From assembly GCA_023457135.1 (NCBI GenBank), contig JAEWMO010000161.1, forward strand, positions 1-19,979: a stretch of 19,979 nt of DNA, written 5' to 3'. The first letter of the stretch is position 1. Every line of letters starts with the position of its first letter. A program made the position numbers and the translations under genes. This DNA is from Methanobacteriota archaeon (GTDB taxonomy: Archaea > Halobacteriota > Methanomicrobia > Methanomicrobiales > Methanoculleaceae). This document shows, piece after piece, positions 6,739 to 14,600 of this stretch. Under the pieces are notes generated by a model. The model worked only from the letters and a program-made list of their open reading frames with translations. It was not told the origin of the DNA and searched no databases.

Positions 6739-8811
6739 ATGCTGCCGGCACAGGACCTTGCCATGCTGCGAACGACACTCGGCCGCGACCTGACCGACGT
6801 TGAGGCCGCCTGTTTCGAGAACCTCTGGAGCGAACACTGCAGTTACCGGTCCACGAAGCACCTCCTCAGGACGCTGCCGACAGCGGGGGACGAGGTGCTG
6901 CTCGGGCCGGGGGACGACGCCGCCATCGTCCGGTTCAGCGAGACCTGCGCCCTCGCCGTCGGGATGGAGAGCCACAACCACCCGAGTTACGTCGACCCCT
7001 ACGACGGCGCAGCGACCGGGGTCGGCGGGATCGTCCGTGACGTCCTCTCGATGGGCGCCCGCCCCATCGCCCTGATGGACCCGCTCTACTTCGGGCCTCT
7101 TGAGAGCGAGAAGAACCGCTACCTCATGGAGCACGTCGTCGCCGGGATCGCCGACTACGGCAACTGCATCGGGGTGCCGGTCGTCCGGGGCGAGCTCACC
7201 TTCGACCCCTCCTACTCCGGAAACCCGCTCGTGAACGTCGTCTGTGTGGGCGTCGTCCACCCCGACCGCTACATCACCGCCCGGGTGAAGAGACCCGGCA
7301 GCCGCCTGGTCCTCGTCGGCTCCTCGACGGGGCGTGACGGCCTGGGGGGGGCGTCGTTCGCCTCCCGCGACCTCGCGGAGGATGCCGAGGCCGCCGACCG
7401 GCCGAGCGTCCAGGTCGGCGACCCCTATACGGAGAAGCTCCTCATCGAGGCGATCCTCGCGATGGCGGGGACCGGGAAGGTCCTCTCCTGCCGCGACCTC
7501 GGCGCGGCGGGGCTTGCCGGGGCCTCAAGCGAGATGGCGAGCACGTTCGGCGCCGTCATCCACGCCGACCGGGTCCACCTCCGCGAGCCCGGGATGGTGC
7601 CGCGGGAGATCATGCTCGCCGAGTCCCAGGAGCGGATGCTCATCGAGGTCGCGCCCGAAGACGTCGGCCTGATGGGGGCGATCGCGGAGAAGTTCGACCT
7701 CGCCTGGAGCGATATCGGCGAGGTGATCCGTGAACCCCGTTACATTGTGCAGTTCCACGGAGAGACCGTCGCCGACCTCCCGATCGATCTGCTCGTCGGC
7801 GGGGCGCCGCTCTGCGCCCCCGAGACGAGGCCCTATTCGGCGGAGACCCCGTTCTCCCGCCCGGCGGCGCCGGTAAAGGACCTTGCCCTCGCGGTCCTCG
7901 CGCACCCTGATGTGGCCCGCAAGGACTGGGTCTACGAGCAGTACGACAAGGAAGTGCAACTCCGGACGGTCTCGTTCCAGCACGACGTCGCGGTCCTCCG
8001 CCTGGAGGGGAAAGCCCTCGTCCTCTCCTGCGGGTGCAACCCCCGGCACATATACCTCAGACCCTGCGAGGGGACGGCGAACGCCGTCGTCGAGAACGCG
8101 AGCAACCTCGCCTGCCTCGGTGCCGACCCGCTCTGCATCGTCGACTGCCTCAACTTCGCGAGCCCCGAACACCCGGAGGTCGCCTGGCAGCTCGAAGAGG
8201 CCGTCCGGGGTCTCGGTGATGCGGCGCGGAGGATGGATATCCCGATCGTCGGGGGCAACGTCTCGCTCTACAACGAGAGCGACGAGTTCGGGACGGCGAT
8301 CAAGCCCACGCCGTCGCTCGGGATGCTCGGGCGCGGGGAGGTCCGGGGGTGGACGGCGCCTGGCGAAGGCGACCTCCTCGCCCTGGTCGGGCGGACCGTG
8401 CCCGACTTCGGGGGGTCTGTCCTCGACGCCGTGACGGGGTGCGGCGGGTCCGCTCCCGGAACGGCAGACCCGGCAATCGTCGCCGTCGTCCGCAGCCTCG
8501 TCAGGGGCAGGCGCGTCACGGCCGCCACCGACCTCGCGCGCGGCGGCCTCATTGCGGCGCTCGCGAAGTTTGCGCCGCGGGCAGATGTCACGCTCGCCGG
8601 CGACCCTCTCGAGGAACTCTTCTCGGAGACCTGCGGCCGGTTTCTTGTCGCGGTGAGAGACGAGACCGCCCTTGCCGGGGTGGAGCACCGGATCATCGGC
8701 ACGGTCGGAGGCGACGCGCTCGTTCTCCGGCTGAGGGACGGGACCGTCGCGATCGCGCCGGAGGAGATGGAGACGGCGCTCTCTGCAACGACCCGGTTGA
8801 TGCGTTACTGA
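6739..8811 (+). CDS. purL: Phosphoribosylformylglycinamidine synthase II (FGAM synthase, large subunit)
   Basis: This 690-residue small-type PurL is the ATP-dependent synthetase subunit that turns FGAR into FGAM in purine synthesis, normally with PurQ and PurS, neither of which is in this window. Seen are the N-terminal signature WSEHCSYRSTK (30-40), GPGDDAA, the nucleotide/metal-binding region SHNHPSYVDPYDGAATGVGG, and GVPVVRGELTF. The second AIRS-like repeat has GGNVSLYNES and TPSLGMLG. The ATG at 6739 was chosen because MLPAQDLAMLRTTLGRDLTD is the expected start. The frame happens to be open for 322 codons upstream, across aIF2-beta and the methyltransferase, which is a shadow effect of high G+C. 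A weak TATA (CGCTTATG, 6705-6712) lies 31 bp upstream. The 3' end overlaps the flavodoxin gene by 7 bp, convergently. Confidence 0.96.
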   Translation: MLPAQDLAMLRTTLGRDLTDVEAACFENLWSEHCSYRSTKHLLRTLPTAGDEVLLGPGDDAAIVRFSETCALAVGMESHNHPSYVDPYDGAATGVGGIVRDVLSMGARPIALMDPLYFGPLESEKNRYLMEHVVAGIADYGNCIGVPVVRGELTFDPSYSGNPLVNVVCVGVVHPDRYITARVKRPGSRLVLVGSSTGRDGLGGASFASRDLAEDAEAADRPSVQVGDPYTEKLLIEAILAMAGTGKVLSCRDLGAAGLAGASSEMASTFGAVIHADRVHLREPGMVPREIMLAESQERMLIEVAPEDVGLMGAIAEKFDLAWSDIGEVIREPRYIVQFHGETVADLPIDLLVGGAPLCAPETRPYSAETPFSRPAAPVKDLALAVLAHPDVARKDWVYEQYDKEVQLRTVSFQHDVAVLRLEGKALVLSCGCNPRHIYLRPCEGTANAVVENASNLACLGADPLCIVDCLNFASPEHPEVAWQLEEAVRGLGDAARRMDIPIVGGNVSLYNESDEFGTAIKPTPSLGMLGRGEVRGWTAPGEGDLLALVGRTVPDFGGSVLDAVTGCGGSAPGTADPAIVAVVRSLVRGRRVTAATDLARGGLIAALAKFAPRADVTLAGDPLEELFSETCGRFLVAVRDETALAGVEHRIIGTVGGDALVLRLRDGTVAIAPEEMETALSATTRLMRY

Positions 8812-9299
8812 ACAGTCTTCGCTTTTTGGGGCTGCCGGACGAGATCGGCCAGGGCGTCCACCGCCGCCCCCTGCCGCACGTCCCGCACCGTGAATCCGAC
8901 CGCGCCCCGGATGTCGGCCCCCCGCCCGGCAAGCATCGCCTTCATCCTCTCGAGAGTGTTCCCCGGCATCCCGCCCGACGTGCAGAAGACGACCGCGGCC
9001 TTCCCCTCGATGCCCGTAAGGGCCTCAATCGCCGCGTTCACCGCAGGCGTCGGGCTTCTCGCCCAGACGGGGGTCCCGACGACGACGGTGTCGTAGCCGG
9101 AGACGTCGATCGTGGCGGGCTCGATAACCGCACGCTCCTCCCGCATCGCACGGGGAGCGCCTTTGAGATACATCCCCACCTTCGAGTAACCCGCAAGATC
9201 CCGTACCGCGACGAGATCGGCGCCGACCACCGCGGCGAGCCGTTCGGCGACGGCCCGGGTGTTGCCGGTCTCTGAATGATAGATGACGCAGACAGCCAT
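8805..9299 (-). CDS. Flavodoxin family protein
   Basis: This 164-residue FMN-binding electron carrier or flavodoxin-like oxidoreductase has the phosphate-binding loop right at the N-terminus (YHSETGNTRAVAERLA, 7-22). The loops YDTVVVGTPVWA and VVFCTSGGMPGN lie beside the flavin ring. No ferredoxin or rubredoxin domain is fused, and there are no membrane segments or signal peptide. The partner is unknown. The start ATG lies about 26 bp downstream of a good TATA box (GTTTATAT, minus strand, 9321-9328) with no clear ribosome binding site, so the message is probably leaderless. Its 3' end overlaps the end of purL by 7 bp, so the two convergent transcripts must be antisense to each other at their tails. 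Confidence 0.93.
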   Translation of the reverse strand: MAVCVIYHSETGNTRAVAERLAAVVGADLVAVRDLAGYSKVGMYLKGAPRAMREERAVIEPATIDVSGYDTVVVGTPVWARSPTPAVNAAIEALTGIEGKAAVVFCTSGGMPGNTLERMKAMLAGRGADIRGAVGFTVRDVRQGAAVDALADLVRQPQKAKTVQ

Positions 9300-9320
9300 A
9301 CCGGAGGGTACGGCAGATTG

Positions 9321-9328
9321 ATATAAAC
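9321..9328 (-). promoter_or_regulatory. TATA box of the flavodoxin gene
   Basis: GTTTATAT on the minus strand, centred about 26 bp upstream of the flavodoxin ATG, is a strong archaeal TATA match. It lies in the 53-bp gap after ilvC. Confidence 0.55.
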
Positions 9329-9339
9329 GGGTGTCGGCC

Positions 9340-9348
9340 GGAAAAAGG
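9340..9348 (-). terminator. T-rich tract after ilvC
   Basis: The minus strand reads CCTTTTTCC just past the ilvC stop. Archaeal termination often uses short T runs, so this may end the ilvC transcript, though the run is only five T. Confidence 0.3.
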
Positions 9349-9352
9349 GGTG

Positions 9353-10342
<990 letters not shown>

Positions 10343-10373
10343 AGGTTCTCACACCCGATTGGGCCGCAAACCA

Positions 10374-10388
10374 GATAAACATTATATC
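10374..10388 (-). promoter_or_regulatory. Candidate TATA region of ilvC
   Basis: The minus strand carries GATATAATGTTTATC here, which offers two overlapping TATA-like boxes 32-42 bp upstream of the ilvC ATG. Confidence 0.45.
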
Positions 10389-10412
10389 GGAGAACTCTCT
10401 GGTGCAGTGAGG

Positions 10413-10422
10413 GTTATTTTAA
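10413..10422 (+). promoter_or_regulatory. Candidate TATA box of mptA
   Basis: GTTATTTTAA is centred about 52 bp upstream of the mptA ATG. It predicts a leader of roughly 26 nt that includes the GAGG ribosome binding site at 10459-10462. It lies back to back with the ilvC promoter. Confidence 0.45.
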
Positions 10423-10469
10423 GGTTGATGAGGAGAAACCTTACTCCCATACACGATTGAGGATTTGCG

Positions 10470-11411
10470 ATGGAACTGCCAGATGTCCAGTCCAGCCTGC
10501 CGGAGGTCCGTATCAACCTGACCAGGGTGGGTGTGAAGAACGTCCAGAAACTCGTTGAAGTCGCCCGGCCCGGCAAGCGGCCGGTTATTTTCATCTCCAA
10601 CTTCGACGTCTTCGTCGACCTGCCGGGAAGCCTCAAGGGTGCCAACCTCTCCCGGAACTTCGAGGTGATTGATGACGTGCTGCAGCAGGCCATCGATGGA
10701 GAAGTCACGGAGATCGAGGAACTCTGCAGCGCGGTGGCGAGGAAACTCCTCGACCGGCACGAGTACGCCGAGCGGACCGAGGTCCGGATGCGGAGCAAGT
10801 TCATGGTCCGGCGGGAGACGCCGGTCAGCGAGACGAGCTGCCACGAGGTCGTGAACGTCCACGCGAGGGCGGTGGCCCAGAGGAACGACGGGAGCCCGAT
10901 CATCAGGAAGAGCATCGGTGCCGAAGTGACCGGGATGACCGCCTGCCCCTGCGCCCAGAACATCATGAAGGACCATGCCCTGCATGTCCTCGAGAACCTC
11001 GGCGTGGAAGAGGACAAGATCAACGCGTTCTTCGACGAGGTCCCGATGGCCACCCACAACCAGCGCGGCCGGGGTTTCCTCTGTATCGAGATCGACGACG
11101 ACCAGCACATCAGTCTCGAGAAGATCATCAAGATCCTCAAAGACTCGATGAGTGCGCGGATCTACGAGCTCCTCAAGCGCGGCGACGAGAGTTACGTGGT
11201 GATGGAAGCCCACAAGAACCCGCGGTTCGTTGAAGACTGTGTCCGCGAGATGGCACGCAAGGTGATCGCGCAGTTCAGGGATCTCCCCGGGGACTCCGTG
11301 GTTACCATAAAGCAGACGAACGAGGAGAGCATTCACCAGCATAACGCCTACGCGGAGCGGAAGGCGACAATAGCCGAGCTGGTCGGCGAGATGGATGAAG
11401 GAACGTTATAA
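10470..11411 (+). CDS. mptA: GTP cyclohydrolase MptA (methanopterin biosynthesis)
   Basis: This 313-residue Fe(II)-dependent GTP cyclohydrolase of the FolE2/MptA (type IB) family converts GTP to 7,8-dihydroneopterin 2',3'-cyclic phosphate, the first pterin step toward methanopterin. Family signatures visible are ETSCHEVVNVHARA, the metal/Cys motif GMTACPCAQN, ATHNQRGRGF, and the C-terminal QHNAYAERKATIAELV. The length fits archaeal MptA (about 310-320). The ATG at 10470 has GAGG 7 nt upstream. The gene stands alone between ilvC (divergent) and the frh operon, and a 225-bp AT-rich gap separates it from frhA. Its product feeds the C1 carrier pathway that the downstream hydrogenase supports energetically. 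Confidence 0.96.
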   Translation: MELPDVQSSLPEVRINLTRVGVKNVQKLVEVARPGKRPVIFISNFDVFVDLPGSLKGANLSRNFEVIDDVLQQAIDGEVTEIEELCSAVARKLLDRHEYAERTEVRMRSKFMVRRETPVSETSCHEVVNVHARAVAQRNDGSPIIRKSIGAEVTGMTACPCAQNIMKDHALHVLENLGVEEDKINAFFDEVPMATHNQRGRGFLCIEIDDDQHISLEKIIKILKDSMSARIYELLKRGDESYVVMEAHKNPRFVEDCVREMARKVIAQFRDLPGDSVVTIKQTNEESIHQHNAYAERKATIAELVGEMDEGTL

Positions 11412-11464
11412 AGGCAATAATATTTCCATATTTTTATAGATAGTAAACATATTTTAGCAACCTG

Positions 11465-11490
11465 TGTTACTTATTTCACATATAGTAACA
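11465..11490. promoter_or_regulatory. Inverted repeat upstream of the frh TATA box
   Basis: TGTTAC and GTAACA form perfect 6-bp arms 14 bp apart. The site ends about 23 bp before the putative frhA TATA box, where an activator could help recruit the basal factors. Confidence 0.4.
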
Positions 11491-11498
11491 TCAGGAAA

Positions 11499-11507
11499 TG
11501 TTCTGAA
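11499..11507. promoter_or_regulatory. Operator-like motif TGTTCTGAA (copy 1)
   Basis: TGTTCTGAA lies immediately upstream of the frhA TATA box. A near copy, TGTTCAGAA, occurs exactly 100 bp downstream within a larger palindrome. Recurrence of the TTC-N-GAA core around one promoter suggests a shared binding protein. Confidence 0.35.
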
Positions 11508-11512
11508 TCGAA

Positions 11513-11521
11513 AGATATAAA
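11513..11521 (+). promoter_or_regulatory. TATA box of the frhADGB operon
   Basis: The sequence AGATATAAA is the best TATA match in the AT-rich gap. It predicts transcription from about 11543, which gives a leader of about 95 nt before the frhA start. A second AT-rich candidate (TTTTTATAG, about 11433-11441) lies further upstream. Confidence 0.5.
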
Positions 11522-11547
11522 CTCTGTTTTCGTCATATTCCTCTTTG

Positions 11548-11563
11548 ACGTACTCGCGTACGT
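11548..11563. promoter_or_regulatory. Palindrome at the start of the frh leader
   Basis: ACGTAC, TCGC, then GTACGT is a perfect 6-bp inverted repeat, 5-20 nt after the predicted transcription start. In RNA it would form a tetraloop hairpin; in DNA it could be a repressor site. Confidence 0.4.
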
Positions 11564-11597
11564 TTTCAGTACAAAATTGTGTGGTAACACCAGTACA

Positions 11598-11610
11598 GTG
11601 TTCAGAACAC
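11598..11610. promoter_or_regulatory. Palindrome GTGTTC-A-GAACAC before frhA (operator copy 2)
   Basis: This perfect 13-bp palindrome with a single central base contains TGTTCAGAA, the near copy of the motif at 11499-11507. It ends 14 bp before the GAGG ribosome binding site of frhA. The one-base centre favours a protein-binding DNA site over an RNA hairpin. Confidence 0.45.
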
Positions 11611-11636
11611 CAAAATATCGGAATGAGGCGATATAG

Positions 11637-13004
11637 TTGTCGAAAGTTGTAGAGATTTCCCCAACAACGAGACATGAAGGCCACTCAAAGCTCGTTCTGA
11701 AGGTCAACGATGAAGGCATCGTCGAGCGTGGAGACTGGCTCAGCATCACCCCGGTGAGGGGTGTCGAGAAGCTCGCCATCGGCAAGACGATGGATCAGGT
11801 CCCGAAGATCGCATCGCGCGTCTGCGGTATCTGCCCCATTGCACACACCCTGGCGGCTACTGAGGCGATGGAAGCATCCATCGGCTGTGAGATCCCGGAG
11901 GACGCAAAACTCCTGCGTTACATCCTGCAGTGTGCCAACAGGATGCACAGCCATGCTATCCACAATATCCTGTCCCTCCCGGACATGTACATCCCCGGGA
12001 CCGACGTGAAGATTAACCCCTTCACCAAGGAAGAACCGGTCAGGAGCGTCGCTCTCCGGATCCAGCGGCTCCGTGAGATCGGACAGACCATCGGCGAGAT
12101 CGTCGGCGGAGAGGCAATCCACCCGAGCAACCCCCGCGTCGGCGGTATGTACAAGAACATCACCCCGCGTGCCAAGGCGAAGATCTACGATCTCGCAAAG
12201 GAAGCCCGTGTCCTCTCGCAGCAGCAGATGGAGTTCATGATCGCGGTCTTCCGGAACTACCAGAACCGTGACTGGGCCGAAGTCGGCGGCGTCGAAGTCC
12301 CGATCCCGAAGAACCTCGGCTATCACAACCAGGGTTACATGGCCACCGCGCCCGTCTACGGCAGCTCAAGCCTTGACGAGACCCCGACGTGGTTCCCCGA
12401 GCGGTTCACCGAAGTCCGTCCCTGGGACTGGTACATGGGTGAGGTGGAGATCAGCGAGGCCGACCCGAACTACCCGATCGGCGGCACCACCCCCGTAGGC
12501 AAGAAGGCCTGGCCCCAGATGGAGGCCTGCACCGGCGTCCCGCTCTACGACGGCCAGCCCGTCGAGGTCGGACCCCGTGCACGTATGTCCATGCTCAAGA
12601 ACTACGACGAGAAGGGCACGATCGGCCTGCAGATCGCACGCCAGATGGAGTTCCCCGAGACCGCCTACGGCATCATCGATGCCCTCGACGCGCTCGACAC
12701 CTCCGGATCGGTGCTCGCGGACAATATCCCGCAGGGCGACGGATCCCTCGGATGGGCCGCAAACGAAGCCCCCCGCGGAACCGACGTCCACCTTGCCCGT
12801 GTCCAGGATGGCCGGGTGCGGTACTTCTCGATGCTCGTCCCGACCACCTGGAACTTCCCCACCTGCAGCCGTGCGCTTGAGGGTGCACCCTGGCGGCTCG
12901 CGGAAGTCGTCATGCGCGGATATGACCCCTGTGTCTCCTGTGCGACGCACATGCTGGTGATCGACGAAGACAAGAGGTTAGTGGCCCAGAAACTCATTCA
13001 GTGA
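11637..13004 (+). CDS. frhA: Coenzyme F420-reducing hydrogenase, NiFe large (alpha) subunit
   Basis: This 455-residue catalytic subunit carries the Ni-Fe(CN)2CO centre of the F420-reducing hydrogenase. The N-terminal ligand motif RVCGICPIAHT and the C-terminal DPCVSCATH are both present. The first C-terminal ligand is cysteine (TGT), not the selenocysteine found in some methanococci. The protein continues for 17 residues after that His, and FrhD is expected to remove this tail during maturation. The start is TTG at 11637, chosen because GAGG (11625-11628) lies 8 nt upstream, no in-frame ATG exists nearby, and MSKVVEISPTTRHEGHSKL is the family's N-terminus. It is the first gene of frhADGB, behind a long AT-rich promoter region. 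Confidence 0.97.
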   Translation: MSKVVEISPTTRHEGHSKLVLKVNDEGIVERGDWLSITPVRGVEKLAIGKTMDQVPKIASRVCGICPIAHTLAATEAMEASIGCEIPEDAKLLRYILQCANRMHSHAIHNILSLPDMYIPGTDVKINPFTKEEPVRSVALRIQRLREIGQTIGEIVGGEAIHPSNPRVGGMYKNITPRAKAKIYDLAKEARVLSQQQMEFMIAVFRNYQNRDWAEVGGVEVPIPKNLGYHNQGYMATAPVYGSSSLDETPTWFPERFTEVRPWDWYMGEVEISEADPNYPIGGTTPVGKKAWPQMEACTGVPLYDGQPVEVGPRARMSMLKNYDEKGTIGLQIARQMEFPETAYGIIDALDALDTSGSVLADNIPQGDGSLGWAANEAPRGTDVHLARVQDGRVRYFSMLVPTTWNFPTCSRALEGAPWRLAEVVMRGYDPCVSCATHMLVIDEDKRLVAQKLIQ

Positions 13005-13014
13005 GCGTACACGC

Positions 13015-13575
13015 ATGCTATTCCGTGAGATCGTGATCGCAGGATGCGGCAACCCCCTCTTCGGAGATGACGGGTTCGGCCCTGCAGTCGTCGAGGAACT
13101 CCAGAAGTTACAACTGCCCGACAACGTCAAGGTGATCGACGCCGGCCTCGGCGCCCCTCACTTCCTCTTTACGCTGATGGAAGATGCAGAGGTGCCGGTC
13201 AGGAAACTCATCATCATCGATATCGCCGATTTCGGCGCAAATCCCGGTGATGTGACGAAACTCCGGCCCGAGGACCTGCCGCCGGGCACCTACCGGGACG
13301 CCCACTCGTGGGACCTTTCCGAGCCATTGCAGCGATTAAAGGATGTCATCGATATCACGATCATCGGGTGCCAGCCGAAGCGTGCCGCTAGCGATGAGTT
13401 TGAACTAGGGCTCACTGAGGAGGTTGAAAGGGCCATTCCCAAAACAGTGCGTATCGTACTGGAAGAAATTGGGGTAGAATATGGGGCTGCTATCAACCAT
13501 CAAGGAACGCATCTTTGGGCGACGCCCGGCGAAACCGCCGGAGAATCCGGAAGCAAAACCGGAGAGCAAACCTGA
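13015..13575 (+). CDS. frhD: F420 hydrogenase maturation protease
   Basis: This endopeptidase of the HycI/FrhD family clips the C-terminal tail of FrhA once nickel is inserted. Conserved motifs are AGCGNPLFGDDGFGPAV (9-25, including the metal-binding Asp), IIIDIADFGANPGD (66-79, D69) and the His of DAHSWDL (95-101). The protein has 186 residues. The conserved part ends near residue 155 (LEEIGVE), and the last 31 residues, which look low in complexity, overlap the start of the frhG frame (+1 relative to frhD). It begins 10 bp after frhA. The overlap with frhG is 95 bp if the ATG at 13481 is the true frhG start. Confidence 0.94.
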   Translation: MLFREIVIAGCGNPLFGDDGFGPAVVEELQKLQLPDNVKVIDAGLGAPHFLFTLMEDAEVPVRKLIIIDIADFGANPGDVTKLRPEDLPPGTYRDAHSWDLSEPLQRLKDVIDITIIGCQPKRAASDEFELGLTEEVERAIPKTVRIVLEEIGVEYGAAINHQGTHLWATPGETAGESGSKTGEQT

Positions 13576-14590
13576 GGTGAAACCAGCGGCGAGCCAGCCG
13601 CAGACAAAGCCTGAGGTGAAGGCCGAGGCAAAACCTGCTGCAGCAGAGCCGCAGGAGAAGCCTGAGGCAAAGCCCGAGGTAAAGACTGCGAGAAGTAAAC
13701 CGCACCGAAAACCTGAGGTGAAACCGGAGGCAAAGCCTGCTGCAACAGAGCCGCAGGAGAAGCCCGCGGTGAAGCCCTCTGATGTAATTGTAGAAGAAAA
13801 GGTGGAAGTTGTAAAGGAGGAAAAGCCTGTGGCAGATAAGATTTCGATAGGTGAATTACACCTGAGCGGATGTACGGGATGCCTCGTGACGATTGCAGAC
13901 AACTACGAGGGTCTCTTCAAGCTGCTCGATGATTACGCCGACCTGGTCTATGCACTGACCCTGGTCGACACCCGCCACGTCCCCGAGATGGACGTGTGCC
14001 TGGTCGAGGGTTCCTGCTGTCTCAACGACGAACTCTCGGTAGAGGAACTGAAAGAGGCAAGGGCCAAGTCGAAGGTGCTCGTCGCCTACGGCGCCTGCGC
14101 GGCCTACGGGAACATCACCCGGTTCTGCCGGGGCGGCCAGTGGAACCAGCCCGGCCAGGAGGCATTCGTGCCGATCAGCGAGGTCGTCGATGTTGACCTC
14201 TATATCCCGTCCTGTCCCCCGTGCCCGCAGCAGGTCAGGAACGTCGCCGTCATGGCCTACCTGCTCCTGAAGGGCAACGACGAGCAGAAGCAGCTCGCGA
14301 CCGCCTACCTGACCCCGCTGATGCAGCTCGCACAGCGCGGCAACGAGGCCTGCGGCTGCGACCTGATGTACGACGTCATCAACCAGAGCCTCTGCATGGG
14401 ATGCGGAACCTGCGCCGGCACCTGCCCGGTCCGTGCCATCACCATGGAGTACGGCAAGCCGAACGTCAACCGCGACCAGTGCATCAAGTGCGGTGCCTGC
14501 TACTCGCAGTGCCCGCGCAGCTGGTTCAACTTCGACGTCATGAACAACTATGAGGGCATCATGGATGCCATCAAGGGAGCCATGCAGTGA
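13481..14590 (+). CDS. frhG: F420-reducing hydrogenase small (gamma) FeS subunit with K/P/E-rich N-terminal extension
   Basis: This is the electron-transfer subunit linking the NiFe site of FrhA to FAD in FrhB. The conserved part begins near residue 119 (KISIGELHLSGCTGC). It shows the proximal-cluster cysteines (C131, C134, CAAYG, SCPPCPQ) and two C-terminal 4Fe-4S motifs: C305-C308-C311-C315 and C334-C337-C340-C344. Before it lie about 117 residues: a short basic amphipathic start (MGLLSTIKERIFGRR), then K/P/E/A-rich repeats (KPEVKPEAKPAA type), with no hydrophobic membrane segment. An in-frame GTG at 13829 (residue 117) has AAAGGAGG (13813-13820) 8 nt before it and would give a conventional 253-residue FrhG. 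The long form has a weak GGGGT before its ATG. Either or both forms may be made. Confidence 0.93.
   Translation: MGLLSTIKERIFGRRPAKPPENPEAKPESKPEVKPAASQPQTKPEVKAEAKPAAAEPQEKPEAKPEVKTARSKPHRKPEVKPEAKPAATEPQEKPAVKPSDVIVEEKVEVVKEEKPVADKISIGELHLSGCTGCLVTIADNYEGLFKLLDDYADLVYALTLVDTRHVPEMDVCLVEGSCCLNDELSVEELKEARAKSKVLVAYGACAAYGNITRFCRGGQWNQPGQEAFVPISEVVDVDLYIPSCPPCPQQVRNVAVMAYLLLKGNDEQKQLATAYLTPLMQLAQRGNEACGCDLMYDVINQSLCMGCGTCAGTCPVRAITMEYGKPNVNRDQCIKCGACYSQCPRSWFNFDVMNNYEGIMDAIKGAMQ
13568..13780 (+). repeat. In-frame K/P/E/A-rich coding repeats in frhG
   Basis: Related DNA copies start at about 13568, 13607 and 13709. The last two are offset by 102 bp (34 codons) and read KPEVKAEAKPAAAEPQEKP and KPEVKPEAKPAATEPQEKP. 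The first is a shortened copy (KPEVKPAASQPQ). The unit length is a multiple of three, so expansion or contraction would keep frame. Confidence 0.75.
13813..13831 (+). promoter_or_regulatory. Strong internal ribosome binding site and GTG within frhG
   Basis: AAAGGAGG (13813-13820), 8 nt, then GTG (13829-13831) in the frhG frame. This is the best Shine-Dalgarno match in the operon. It would start translation two codons before the conserved KISIG segment of FrhG. Confidence 0.55.
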
Positions 14591-14600
14591 GGTGAGAAGA

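Noticed and set aside
12935..12945. Possible selenocysteine codon in the FrhA C-terminal motif.
   Set aside because: Both metal-ligand positions in DPCVSC are TGT/TGC-type cysteine codons, not TGA.
13405..13902. Minus-strand open frame with Gly/Phe/Ser/Ala repeats opposite frhG.
   Set aside because: It is the reverse complement of the K/P/E repeat units, which keep all frames open. There is no start signal and it crosses two conserved hydrogenase genes.
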